Origin: Opitutales bacterium
GTDB taxonomy: Bacteria > Verrucomicrobiota > Verrucomicrobiia > Opitutales > T3Sed10-336
Length of the DNA stretch: 11,845 bases
Direction: 5' to 3'
Assembly (NCBI GenBank): GCA_007132315.1
Contig: SLOW01000351.1
Span: 1-11,845 of the forward strand
The translations under genes and the position numbers were made by a program. The notes beneath the pieces were generated by a model, which saw nothing but the letters and a program-made list of their open reading frames with translations, was not told the DNA's origin and searched no databases. Within the stretch, counting starts at the first letter, position 1. Each line of letters opens with the position of its first letter. Of the stretch, positions 4,811 to 11,845 are shown piece by piece.

Positions 4811-5812
4811 TTACCCGTGCACCGAATCGCCAATGCCGATCTTCTCCATGATCCGCGAGAGGTCGTCGTTGCCGTGATACTCGATGATCAGGCGCCCCCT
4901 TTTTGGCGAATGTTTCAGCGTGACCCGCGCGTTAAGCGCGGCGGAAATCCGGTTTTCGAGGTCGCGGACCGCGGAGACCTCGGAGCTCGGCGAGGTACGC
5001 GCCCCGGATCCGGATCGCCGCGAGCGCCCCAGTTGTTCGACGGCTTTTTCGAGCGCCCGAACACTCAACCCGTCTTCGATGACGCGGCGAGCGAGCATCA
5101 GGCGCGATTCACCGGTCTCGACCCCCAGCAGGACTTTCGAATGGCCGGTGGACAGCATGCCGCGCGACAGGTAGCCCTGAATCTCTTCGTCCAGCTGAAG
5201 CAGTCTCAACCCGTTGGCAATCGTGGCCCGGCCCTTGCCGACCCGCTCGGCCACCGCTTCCTGGGTCAGGTCGAAATCCCGCATCAGGCTGGCGTAACCC
5301 ATCGCCTCTTCAATCGGATTCAACCCCTCGCGCTGGAGATTTTCGATCAGGGAAATGGAAGCCGAGGACGCGTCGCTCGCCTCGATGACACGTGCCGGGA
5401 GATTGCGCATCTGCAATGCCTGACAGGCGCGCCAGCGACGCTCTCCCGCGATCAACTGATAGCGTTCGCCGGCCGGGCGCACCACAATCGGCTGCAGCAG
5501 GCCTTCGGAACGGATGCTCTCCATCAATTCCTCGAGGTGCCCGGGATCGAAGTCCCGCCGCGGCTGATACGGATTCGGATCGATGCGGGCGACCGGAATG
5601 TCCCGATAACCGTTGACCGCCACCTGATCGGGAGCCGCCGCCCCGGCGGCGGCACGGGCGGCGCGTTTGCCCGCTCCGGTGTTCCCGGAGGCTTTGGATC
5701 CTCCGCTCGACGCCGCTTTTTTCGCCGGAGCCGCCTTCCCGCCACTCCCGGAAATCAAACCTCCCAGGCCCCGGCCCAATCTCGATTTTTTCGATGCTTT
5801 CGACGTCGCCAT
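4811..5812 (-). CDS. parB: Chromosome-partitioning protein ParB (CTP-dependent parS-binding clamp)
   Basis: ParB loads at parS sites, hydrolyses CTP, spreads along DNA and is moved by the ParA ATPase to segregate chromosome origins. The ATG at 5812 gives 333 residues and puts the conserved ParA-stimulating motif RLGRGLGGLI at 11-20. An open frame upstream to 5917 runs back into the LysM gene and looks non-coding. A ~45-residue Ala/Gly/Lys linker follows. The CTP-binding core has PNPYQPR at 79-85 and GERRWRA at 123-129, then ENLQR at 157-161. The parS-reading helix-turn-helix lies at about 178-215 (LTQEAVAERVGKGRATIAN), and a C-terminal dimerisation domain closes the protein. The start is 10 bases after the LysM stop, so the two are probably co-transcribed. 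No parA gene and no full parS site are in the window. Confidence 0.95.
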   Translation of the reverse strand: MATSKASKKSRLGRGLGGLISGSGGKAAPAKKAASSGGSKASGNTGAGKRAARAAAGAAAPDQVAVNGYRDIPVARIDPNPYQPRRDFDPGHLEELMESIRSEGLLQPIVVRPAGERYQLIAGERRWRACQALQMRNLPARVIEASDASSASISLIENLQREGLNPIEEAMGYASLMRDFDLTQEAVAERVGKGRATIANGLRLLQLDEEIQGYLSRGMLSTGHSKVLLGVETGESRLMLARRVIEDGLSVRALEKAVEQLGRSRRSGSGARTSPSSEVSAVRDLENRISAALNARVTLKHSPKRGRLIIEYHGNDDLSRIMEKIGIGDSVHG

Positions 5813-5822
5813 CTTTTCAGTC

Positions 5823-6575
5823 TCAGTCTCGCTGTGGTATAAAAAGTGTCTGGCCCACCCGCAGGCGGTTGGGATCCTCGATCCGATTCGCATTGACGAT
5901 GTCGCGCACCCGGGCACCGTGCCGCGAGGCGATGCTGGAGAGCGTATCGCCGCTGCGCACCGTGTAACTGACCCCTTCCTCCGGATAGTCGTCGCTGAAC
6001 GACGAGGCGGAGGATTCCGAACTCCCGGACCCGCGTGCGGCGGGGGCGGAGGACACTTCGCGCGCCATGGAATCCATCGCGCGCTGCGTCTCGCGCGCCA
6101 ACTCGTCGATCTGACGGGTCACCTGATCGATGACCTCGCGCCGCTGATCGCGGTTTACCCGCCGAAAATTTTCCGCCATCTCTTCCAGCGCCCGGTTGAC
6201 CTGACTCATGGTGGCGTAATTGCCGGACGGCTGACCGCGCGATTCGCCGAGAGCCTCTTCGAATTCACGCATGCGCTGTGCCATCGTCCGGTTCTGGCGC
6301 TGAAGTTCCTCGATCACCAGATTCTGCTCGCGCACCAAACTGTTCAGACCGCGCACATCCTCCCGCAACGCCGCGATCTGCGCCTGGCTGCTTCCCGCCG
6401 GAAAGGAGCGTTCCCTCGCACCGGCATCGCCGGACTGGGATAAAGCGCCGACGGGAGTGAGCGTCCGATCCCCCGAAGAATCGGCTCGCTGCGCCATCAG
6501 GACCGCCGTCATCAGCAATACGCCGAAACCGGCCAGGCAGGCGCACAGATACGGAGAAAATCTTTGCATACCCAT
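5823..6575 (-). CDS. LysM-domain coiled-coil envelope protein
   Basis: A 250-residue protein that probably sits in the inner membrane or periplasm and binds peptidoglycan. A hydrophobic segment at about 9-28 acts as signal anchor or signal peptide. A Ser/Gly-rich linker follows, then two long heptad-like helical stretches at about 64-110 and 125-175 rich in Glu, Arg, Gln and Leu, typical of coiled coils. A Ser-rich linker (about 180-198) leads to one C-terminal LysM module at 204-248 (YTVRSGDTLSSIASRHG through GQTLFIPQ), a fold that recognises N-acetylglucosamine polymers. The ATG at 6575 is used; a second Met two codons later is equally possible, and neither has a clear ribosome binding site. 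It lies 10 bases ahead of parB, so a link between cell wall and chromosome segregation or division is conceivable but only inferred. Its specific role is unknown. Confidence 0.85.
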   Translation of the reverse strand: MGMQRFSPYLCACLAGFGVLLMTAVLMAQRADSSGDRTLTPVGALSQSGDAGARERSFPAGSSQAQIAALREDVRGLNSLVREQNLVIEELQRQNRTMAQRMREFEEALGESRGQPSGNYATMSQVNRALEEMAENFRRVNRDQRREVIDQVTRQIDELARETQRAMDSMAREVSSAPAARGSGSSESSASSFSDDYPEEGVSYTVRSGDTLSSIASRHGARVRDIVNANRIEDPNRLRVGQTLFIPQRD

Positions 6576-6629
6576 GGTTCATCTATGCCACAGGAGCAGG
6601 GGAAGGCAAGTGTCGAAGCATTTCGCAAA

Positions 6630-6644
6630 GCGCTTTTGCAGCGC
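6630..6644 (-). terminator. Small hairpin between fmt and the LysM gene
   Basis: GCGCT and AGCGC pair around a 5-base loop, followed on the minus strand by TTTGCG. It is weak, in the 91-base gap after fmt, and is listed as the only structure seen there. Confidence 0.22.
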
Positions 6645-6666
6645 AGCACGTCCGCGCGGATCCCGC

Positions 6667-7686
6667 TCACGGCGTCCCGGATCGACGGGGTCCGGGAAAC
6701 GGTGTCGGTCGGACGAGCTCCGGCATCGGTTGCGAGGGCAGGACCGCTCCCGGTGCGATCGGAAACCCTCGCAAGAAATCCGTCGCGGACAACATCCGCC
6801 CGCCCGGGCGCTGCAGTGCCAACAAGAGCAACGCCCCCTCTCCGGTCGCCACACCCAGGCCGCCGTCGCGAATCCCGAGAATGGTCCCGGGAGCGGCGCC
6901 GGCCGGGGCGGCATCCCAATCCGCCCGGCCCGCTCGAACCGGCGTTTCGCCGCACATGACTCGAACCCCGGGCCAGGGGTACAGGGCGTTGACCCGGTGC
7001 GCCAGTGTTTCGGCCGGGCGGGAAAAATCGAGAACCCCGTCGGCTTTGACGAGTTTTCGCGAGTAGGTGGCCCGGCGTTCATCCTGTTCGTTTTCCCGCG
7101 CAGTTCCCGTCAAGAGATCCGCCAGGTTTCTCGAAACCAGGGGCACACAGGCTTGCGCCAGTTTCGCCTCCACGTCGAGCGCCGTCTCAGTCCGCCCCAC
7201 CGGCACGCGCTTGCTGTCCACCACGGGCCCGGCGTCCATTCCGGGCACCATCCGCATCAGGCTGACCCCGGTTTCCCGGTCTCCCGAAGCCACGGCCGCC
7301 TGGATGGGCGACGCGCCCCGGTAGGCGGGCAGCAGCGACGTGTGCAGATTAAAGGTTCCGCGGGCGGGTGTCTCCAGAAAACTGCGCCGCAGCAAATGCC
7401 CGTAGGCCATCACCAGAACCAGCTCGATTCCGAGTTCGCGCAACAGCGCTTCCTCCTTGGCGCCGGGTTTTTCCGGCTGCCACACCGGCAGATCGCGCTC
7501 GAGCGCCCAGCGTTTGATCGCGTTCGGGGTCAATTGTTTTCCCCGCCCAGCCGGACGGTCGGGCTGGGTCATCACACCGGCCAACGCAACGCCCTCGGTT
7601 CCCGCCTCGAACAACAGTTCCAGGAGTGGAACAGCGATCGAATCGGAACCAAGGAAAAGCGCTTGCGTGCGACGATCTCCGCTCAT
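6667..7686 (-). CDS. fmt: Methionyl-tRNA formyltransferase
   Basis: Fmt transfers a formyl group from 10-formyl-tetrahydrofolate to Met-tRNA(fMet), making the initiator used in bacterial translation. The N-terminal Rossmann-type formyltransferase domain has the signature NLHTSLLPAYRGASPIQ starting at Asn113, and the catalytic triad reads as Asn113, His115 and Asp151 (MDAGP). The QPDRPAGRGK loop at 41-50, which contacts tRNA in the known enzyme, is present. The C-terminal OB-like domain runs from about 210, ending near LQRPGGRMLSATDFLRG. The protein has 339 residues, some 20-25 more than usual, because of a Pro/Arg-rich tail. The peptide deformylase gene (def), a frequent partner, is absent from the window. 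The ATG directly follows the stop of the DUF4380-like gene (TGAATG), which points to translational coupling; there is no clear ribosome binding site of its own. Confidence 0.96.
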   Translation of the reverse strand: MSGDRRTQALFLGSDSIAVPLLELLFEAGTEGVALAGVMTQPDRPAGRGKQLTPNAIKRWALERDLPVWQPEKPGAKEEALLRELGIELVLVMAYGHLLRRSFLETPARGTFNLHTSLLPAYRGASPIQAAVASGDRETGVSLMRMVPGMDAGPVVDSKRVPVGRTETALDVEAKLAQACVPLVSRNLADLLTGTARENEQDERRATYSRKLVKADGVLDFSRPAETLAHRVNALYPWPGVRVMCGETPVRAGRADWDAAPAGAAPGTILGIRDGGLGVATGEGALLLLALQRPGGRMLSATDFLRGFPIAPGAVLPSQPMPELVRPTPFPGPRRSGTP

Positions 7687-8619
7687 TCAAACAACCGGCT
7701 TGACGGAGACCGATTCGAGCCAGCGCCCGACGGCCGGCAGGAAGGCATCGCGGTAAGCCTCTTCGGAATCGGGCCGCGGCAGGTCGGGAAGCAGGCCCCA
7801 GATTTCCTGGTGCTCGACCGCGTCGCAGCGTTCCATCCGGGTAAGCGGACCCAGGCTTTCCAGCTCAATGAAAGCGTCATTGCAGAACGTTTCCATGCAA
7901 CTGCCCAGATCCGGGTATTTCGCGCCGGGATGAACCGGGGTGGCCTTGACGAATGTGGCGCCGTTGAGCCAATACGCGCTCCAGCCGGGATAGCGGGTCA
8001 GACCGAGTTTGTGGGGCGCCGTCACCTTCGCGGAATCCACCGCCAAAAAGTCTCGGTGAAACTTCCAGCAGGGAGCGCTGAGATCGGTGTACGTCCACGG
8101 AACCAGGGACCATGTCGGCAACAGGTCCCGGGGATGTTCGCCTTTCGGCGGAAACGGGATCACGCCCAAGCCGCCCCGGCGCAGCATGGTCACGGGCCAC
8201 GCCGCGCATTCGACCGGCCAAAGCCCCTCATTGCTCAAACGGTGAGCGACCCGCACCGAACGTCCGCCCAACAGGGTCACTTCGATCCGCTTGCGCATAC
8301 CGGTCTTTTCCTCGACATCACCGGTGATGGAAAAACCGGTACCGGCGCCGTTGAACTCACAAGACACCGGACTGTTGTCGAGCTGGTAAGTGCGCTCCGG
8401 GTGTTCCGGAGAATGCCACAGACGGTGGCCTCCGCGAAACCGGTGATCCGGCTCGTTGCGCCCCCCCAACTCCTCTTCGATCTGGAACAGGAAATTGTCG
8501 CCCTCCCGGAAACGCAACGACATGATGCGCGGACCGATATCGAGGGGCGCGATCAGTTCGATTTCGTTGCTGGACAACACCGCCGACTTCCAGCCTTTGT
8601 AGTCTTGTTCCTGTATCAT
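7687..8619 (-). CDS. DUF4380-like, galactose mutarotase-type beta-sandwich protein
   Basis: I take the ATG at 8619, giving 310 residues; an upstream in-frame start at 8682 only adds an Arg-rich stretch. The pattern at 18-37 (NEIELIAPLDIGPRIMSLRF), the strong GGHRLWHSPE at 63-72 and RTYQLDNSPV at 76-85 match what I remember of DUF4380 proteins, which share the beta-sandwich fold of aldose-1-epimerases. That family's members probably bind or act on sugars, but the reaction is unknown, and the mutarotase catalytic His/Glu are not identifiable with confidence. No signal peptide is seen, so it is probably cytoplasmic. Its stop codon abuts the fmt start, and der lies 100 bases upstream, so it is embedded between two translation-related genes. 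No functional link to them is apparent. Confidence 0.72.
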   Translation of the reverse strand: MIQEQDYKGWKSAVLSSNEIELIAPLDIGPRIMSLRFREGDNFLFQIEEELGGRNEPDHRFRGGHRLWHSPEHPERTYQLDNSPVSCEFNGAGTGFSITGDVEEKTGMRKRIEVTLLGGRSVRVAHRLSNEGLWPVECAAWPVTMLRRGGLGVIPFPPKGEHPRDLLPTWSLVPWTYTDLSAPCWKFHRDFLAVDSAKVTAPHKLGLTRYPGWSAYWLNGATFVKATPVHPGAKYPDLGSCMETFCNDAFIELESLGPLTRMERCDAVEHQEIWGLLPDLPRPDSEEAYRDAFLPAVGRWLESVSVKPVV

Positions 8620-8719
8620 ACTCTTGCCACTTGATGTGATCGGCCGGCACCTCCCGGGTCGGAGCCGCCGTCGAAGCCGCAACGATATCGAACGTTCGCG
8701 CGCCGTGGAAAGGCAAAAC

Positions 8720-10099
8720 TCAGTCGCGGCCCGGCTTGCTCACCAGCTCGAACTTGACCGGACAACCCTCCAGACCGAACTCCCGTGCGATGCCGCCTTC
8801 CAGGTAACGCCGGTAGGGATCGTCCAGCTTCTCCGCGCGGTTGCAGAACAGGCGCACGGTGATCGGATTCGTTCCGGTCTGCACGGCGTAATAAATCCGA
8901 AAACGCGTGCCGTGCCTCGCTGCCGCCGGACGCTTCGCGGCCAGGTCGATCACCAACCGGTTGAGTCGCCCCGTGGGCAGCTTGCGGTGCATGAGGTGAT
9001 GGATACGGCGGCCGGCCTTGAGCATGCGTTCCATCTCGAGTCCCTTCAACGCCGAGACAAACAGGACCGGCGAGCCCGGATGAAAGAACAGCTCCCGCCG
9101 CACCGAATCGGCGTACCCCTCGCGGAACGCCCGCTCGTTCTCATAGCCCTCCAACGCTCCCGTCTGGATCGCCTCCAGCGCGAGATCCCATTTGTTCACC
9201 AAAACGACCAATCCGCGGTACCAGCGCACGATCATGCCGGCCAGATTCTTATCCTGTTTCGACACCCCTCCCAGCGCGTCCAGCACCAGGTAAACCACGT
9301 CCGAACGCTTGATCGCGTCCTCCGTCCGGACCGTGGAAAAGTATTCGACCGGCGAATTGAGTTTCGTCGCCTTGCGCATACCGGCCGTGTCGTACAGCCG
9401 AAAGGGCCAGACCCGCCCGTCGGTCGCCCGGTAGTCGAGATTCAAATCCACCGCGTCGCGGGTGGTGCCGGGTGTGTCCGAGACAATAAAACGGTCCGAA
9501 TTGAGCAGCCGGTTCGCCAGCGACGATTTCCCCACGTTCGGACGCCCGGCGAAACAAATGCGCACGCGTTCGCCCTCCATTTCCTCCGCCGCTTCCGAAG
9601 CCGGCCCCAGCCGTGCCGCGATCCGCTCGCGCAGGGTCTCTTCGCCCCGCCCGTGTTCGGCCGAAAAGGCCACGGCTTCGCCGAAGCCAAGGCGCGCGAA
9701 GTCGTGGATGTTCGCCTCCTCCCGCTCGTTGTCGATCTTGTTGACCAGAAGCAGAACAGGTTTCCCCGAACGGCGCAGCATCGTCGCCACCGTCTCGTCC
9801 TGGGGCGTGCAACCCTCCTTGCCGTCCACCACAAACACGATCAGGGACGCGGCCTCGATCGCCAGATCGACCTGCAGCTCCACCGCCCGGGCGATCTCGT
9901 CGGTGCCTGACGCCGCACTCATCCCCAGCCCTCCGGTATCGAGAAGGGTCATCCCATCGACATCGGCGGAGATGACGTCGCGGGTCACCCCGGGCTGATC
10001 GTGCACGATGGCCACCCGCTTGCGCACCAAACGATTGAAAATCCGACTCTTCCCCACATTGGGGCGCCCCACCAGGGCGACGGAACGCTCCACCGTCAT
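8720..10099 (-). CDS. der: Ribosome assembly GTPase Der (EngA), two GTPase domains
   Basis: Der is an essential double GTPase that helps mature the 50S ribosomal subunit. The 459-residue protein has first-domain motifs G1 GRPNVGKS (11-18), G2 Thr39 in PGVTRD, G3 DTGG (54-57) and G4 NKID (120-123). The second domain has G1 GRPNVGKSS (185-193), DTPGTTRD, DTAGMRK and NKWD, and a C-terminal KH-like domain ends near KFELVSKPG. Residue 19, just after the first GKS, is Arg where Thr is usual. The ATG at 10099 overlaps the aminotransferase stop as ATGA and is preceded by GGGAG seven bases upstream. The open frame continues 232 codons further back, but that part is the wrong frame of the aminotransferase gene. 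Confidence 0.96.
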   Translation of the reverse strand: MTVERSVALVGRPNVGKSRIFNRLVRKRVAIVHDQPGVTRDVISADVDGMTLLDTGGLGMSAASGTDEIARAVELQVDLAIEAASLIVFVVDGKEGCTPQDETVATMLRRSGKPVLLLVNKIDNEREEANIHDFARLGFGEAVAFSAEHGRGEETLRERIAARLGPASEAAEEMEGERVRICFAGRPNVGKSSLANRLLNSDRFIVSDTPGTTRDAVDLNLDYRATDGRVWPFRLYDTAGMRKATKLNSPVEYFSTVRTEDAIKRSDVVYLVLDALGGVSKQDKNLAGMIVRWYRGLVVLVNKWDLALEAIQTGALEGYENERAFREGYADSVRRELFFHPGSPVLFVSALKGLEMERMLKAGRRIHHLMHRKLPTGRLNRLVIDLAAKRPAAARHGTRFRIYYAVQTGTNPITVRLFCNRAEKLDDPYRRYLEGGIAREFGLEGCPVKFELVSKPGRD

Positions 10100-11280
10100 A
10101 CGCGCGCGCTCCCGTTCTCGTCGAGGAAACGCTCGATCCGGTCGGTCGCCTCGATCAGGAGATCGTAAGCGGTCGCGAAGCAGCAACGGACGAATCCGCC
10201 CCCGCTGCCGCCAAACGCCGTCCCGGGAACCACCGCCACGCGCTCGCGCTTGAGCAGGCCCACCGCGAACTCCTGTTCCGACAGCCCCGTACCGGCCACC
10301 GAGGGAAAACAATAAAACGTGCCCCGCGGCAGGTGACAGTCCAGGCCGAGCTCGTTCAGACGCCGCACGATAAAATCGCGACGCCGGTGGTACTGCTCCT
10401 TCATCTGGAGCACGCTCTCTCCGCCGTGCAACAGCGCCTCGCAGGCCGCTTCCTGGCTCAGGATCGGCGCGCACAGCATGCTGTACTGGTGAACCCGCAT
10501 CATGCTCTCGATGAGCTCGGACGGACCGCAGGCGTAGCCGATCCGGAATCCGGTCATGGCAAAGGCTTTCGAAAAACCGTGCAGAAAGATCGTCCGCTCC
10601 CGCATCCCCGGCAGGGCGGCGATGCTGGTGTGTTCGCCCTCGAAGGTCAGTTCCGAATAAATCTCGTCCGTCAGCACCACCAGGTCCTTGTCCACCGCGA
10701 ACCGGACGATGCGCTCGATCTTCTCGCGATCCAGTGTGCCGCCCGTCGGATTGGTCGGGAAATTCAACACCAGCACCTTGCATCCCGGCGTCCACGCCGC
10801 CTCCAGCGCCTCCGGGTCGAGGGCGAATCCGTCCTCCGCCCGCGTGGCCACCCCCACCGGCTCGCCGTGGGCCAGGACGACGGACGGGTGGTAGGAGACG
10901 TAACAGGGTTCGTGATACATCACCTTGTCGCCGGGATTGATCAAGGCCCGCAGGGCGATGTCCAGCGCCTCGGAAACCCCGACCGTCACAAGCACTTCAT
11001 TTTCCGGATGGTAGGCGATCTCGAAAACCTTCTCCACGTACTCCACAATGGCCCGGCACAGGCGGGGTGTGCCGCGGTTCGAGGTGTAACTGGTGCGTCC
11101 GCGCTCCAGGGCGTAGATCGACGCTTCCCGGATGTTCCAAGGCGTCACGAAGTCCGGCTCCCCGATGCTCAAGGAAATGACGTCGTTCATCGAGGATACC
11201 AGCTCGAAAAAGTCGCGAATCCCGGACTTGGGCAGGCCCGCCACATGACGGGCCACAAAGCGTTGGGCTGAATCGCTCAT
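10096..11280 (-). CDS. PLP-dependent aminotransferase, class I/II (fold type I)
   Basis: A 394-residue cytoplasmic aminotransferase. The Schiff-base lysine is Lys238 in HGFSKAFAMTGFRIGY. Other cofactor contacts are Asn177 in NPTG, Asp205 in TDEIY, Tyr208 and Arg246, and a carboxylate-binding Arg is likely in FVRCCFA near the C-terminus. The overall pattern resembles the AlaT/PatA/AspC-like subgroup that acts on amino acids and 2-oxo acids. The exact substrate cannot be told. The ATG at 11280 shares one base with the stop of the Lrp-type gene (TGATG); a GTG at 11283 is an alternative start. Its end overlaps the der start as ATGA. The tight coupling suggests that the Lrp-type regulator controls this gene and senses a related amino acid, which is inference from position. 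Confidence 0.93.
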   Translation of the reverse strand: MSDSAQRFVARHVAGLPKSGIRDFFELVSSMNDVISLSIGEPDFVTPWNIREASIYALERGRTSYTSNRGTPRLCRAIVEYVEKVFEIAYHPENEVLVTVGVSEALDIALRALINPGDKVMYHEPCYVSYHPSVVLAHGEPVGVATRAEDGFALDPEALEAAWTPGCKVLVLNFPTNPTGGTLDREKIERIVRFAVDKDLVVLTDEIYSELTFEGEHTSIAALPGMRERTIFLHGFSKAFAMTGFRIGYACGPSELIESMMRVHQYSMLCAPILSQEAACEALLHGGESVLQMKEQYHRRRDFIVRRLNELGLDCHLPRGTFYCFPSVAGTGLSEQEFAVGLLKRERVAVVPGTAFGGSGGGFVRCCFATAYDLLIEATDRIERFLDENGSARV

Positions 11281-11768
11281 CACGGCGTCACCGGCGGTTT
11301 CACGGGATCGAAACGCGCCCCCTCAAGAATGAAACCCTGCTCTTTGTAGGAACGCAGCAGGAAATGCGTCGAGGTGGATAGAACCCCTCCCATGCTCGCC
11401 AGGCGCTCCGAGACGAACGCCGCCACGTCGTGCAGGGTGCGCCCGCGCACAAAGGCGAGCAGATCGTAACCGCCCGACATCAGGTAGCAGGATTCCACTT
11501 CGTCGAAGCCGCTGATCCGCTCGGCCAGCCGGTTGAAACCGCCTTCCCGCTCCGGGGTAATCTTCACCTCGATCACGGCGCGGACGGTCTCGCTGCCGTT
11601 GGTCTGCGCCTCGGGATGGAGCACAGGGCGCCACCCGAGCAGGATTTTTTTCGCTTTCAGCTCCTCCAGCTCGCGCTCGATTTCCTCCTGGGTCATATTG
11701 AGTATCCGCGCCATCTGCCCGGTTCCCAACGCCTCGCCTTCCATCAACAATTTCAAGACCGAATTCAT
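11280..11768 (-). CDS. Lrp/AsnC-family transcriptional regulator
   Basis: A 162-residue regulator. Residues 1-50 form a winged helix-turn-helix (SVLKLLMEGEA, then GQMARILNMTQEEIERELEELKAKK). Residues about 62-140 form the RAM ligand-binding/oligomerisation domain, with the typical MSGGYDLLAFVRG (97-109) turn where effectors bind. Such proteins form octamers and respond to amino acids. The ATG at 11768 is favoured because GAGGAG stands six bases upstream, the best ribosome binding site in the window; an in-frame ATG at 11804 would add 12 residues ahead of the helix-turn-helix and leave this site inside the gene. It leads a coupled set with the aminotransferase and der. Autoregulation through the palindrome at 11808-11819 is plausible. 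Confidence 0.92.
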   Translation of the reverse strand: MNSVLKLLMEGEALGTGQMARILNMTQEEIERELEELKAKKILLGWRPVLHPEAQTNGSETVRAVIEVKITPEREGGFNRLAERISGFDEVESCYLMSGGYDLLAFVRGRTLHDVAAFVSERLASMGGVLSTSTHFLLRSYKEQGFILEGARFDPVKPPVTP

Positions 11769-11774
11769 AAGACT

Positions 11775-11780
11775 CTCCTC
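11775..11780 (-). promoter_or_regulatory. Ribosome binding site deciding the Lrp-type start
   Basis: GAGGAG on the minus strand, six bases before the ATG at 11768. It is the clearest Shine-Dalgarno match in this window and supports the shorter start. Confidence 0.7.
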
Positions 11781-11792
11781 TGCAAACCACGT

Positions 11793-11798
11793 CTTATA
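11793..11798 (-). promoter_or_regulatory. Candidate -10 box for the Lrp-aminotransferase-der set
   Basis: TATAAG on the minus strand, about 25 bases before the Lrp-type start codon. A matching -35 is poor (TGCAGG-like at 17-base spacing), as might be expected for a regulated promoter. The leader would be about 20 bases. Confidence 0.4.
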
Positions 11799-11807
11799 GG
11801 GCATCGG

Positions 11808-11819
11808 GCAGGCGCCTGC
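11808..11819. promoter_or_regulatory. Perfect 12-base palindrome, possible operator
   Basis: GCAGGCGCCTGC reads the same on both strands and lies between the putative -10 and -35 of the Lrp-type gene, a common position for an autoregulatory site. It does not resemble the AT-rich E. coli Lrp consensus. GC-rich palindromes can arise by chance. Confidence 0.4.
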
Positions 11820-11845
11820 ACGAAAATTCTTTCCGCCGAATTTCC

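Noticed and set aside
4817..5842. 341-codon plus-strand open frame
   Set aside because: It is antisense to parB, whose motifs are unmistakable.
6457..8634. Very long plus-strand open frame (725 codons) across the LysM, fmt and DUF4380 genes
   Set aside because: It is antisense to three well-supported genes, with low-complexity Arg/His/Gln-rich translation and no recognisable domain; GC-rich codon bias on one strand leaves antisense frames open.
8624..9910. 428-codon plus-strand open frame
   Set aside because: It is antisense to der, which has all GTPase motifs; its composition is typical of a shadow frame.
10100..10795. 232-codon N-terminal extension of der
   Set aside because: It lies wholly within the aminotransferase gene in another frame, and Der homology begins just after the ATG at 10099.
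10333..11271. 312-codon plus-strand open frame
   Set aside because: It is antisense to the PLP aminotransferase and has no recognisable motif.

Overview
The window looks like a piece of a GC-rich bacterial chromosome that carries mostly core genes. Gene content suggests a Gram-negative-type cell envelope (LolA-like exported protein, SecG, LysM protein). The gene mix (orphan MalK-type ATPase, DUF4380-like protein, ParB-LysM pair, histone-like protein) would suit Verrucomicrobiota, perhaps Opitutae. That placement is an inference from recall and was not tested by a search.

Layout, left to right. Positions 1-110 hold a short minus-strand coding-like fragment that runs off the edge. A minus-strand gene (135-758) encodes an unusual protein: two ribbon-helix-helix segments followed by a long Lys/Ala/Arg histone-H1-like tail. 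Next is a ~430 bp gene-free stretch (759-1185), AT-rich in part, with repeats that could be operators. The only clear plus-strand gene (1186-2316) is a solitary MalK/UgpC-type ABC ATPase. It converges on a long run of ten minus-strand genes filling 2336-11768.

Read in the direction of transcription (right to left), that run is: Lrp/AsnC-type regulator, PLP aminotransferase, Der GTPase, a DUF4380/mutarotase-like protein, methionyl-tRNA formyltransferase (Fmt), a LysM coiled-coil envelope protein, ParB, SecG with a long acidic tail, a LolA-like exported protein, and a HAD phosphatase. Lrp-aminotransferase, aminotransferase-Der and DUF4380-Fmt overlap or abut at stop/start codons, which suggests translational coupling. 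LysM-ParB are 10 nt apart. Hairpins after parB, secG and the LolA-like gene suggest that the left half is split into smaller transcripts.

Functionally the run joins translation and ribosome assembly (Fmt, Der), chromosome segregation (ParB), cell wall and envelope (LysM), and secretion (SecG, LolA-like). There is no sign of a mobile element, CRISPR array, phage or tRNA/rRNA gene. The most unusual items are the tandem-RHH/histone-tail protein and the acidic SecG tail. I do not see a multi-gene novel system.
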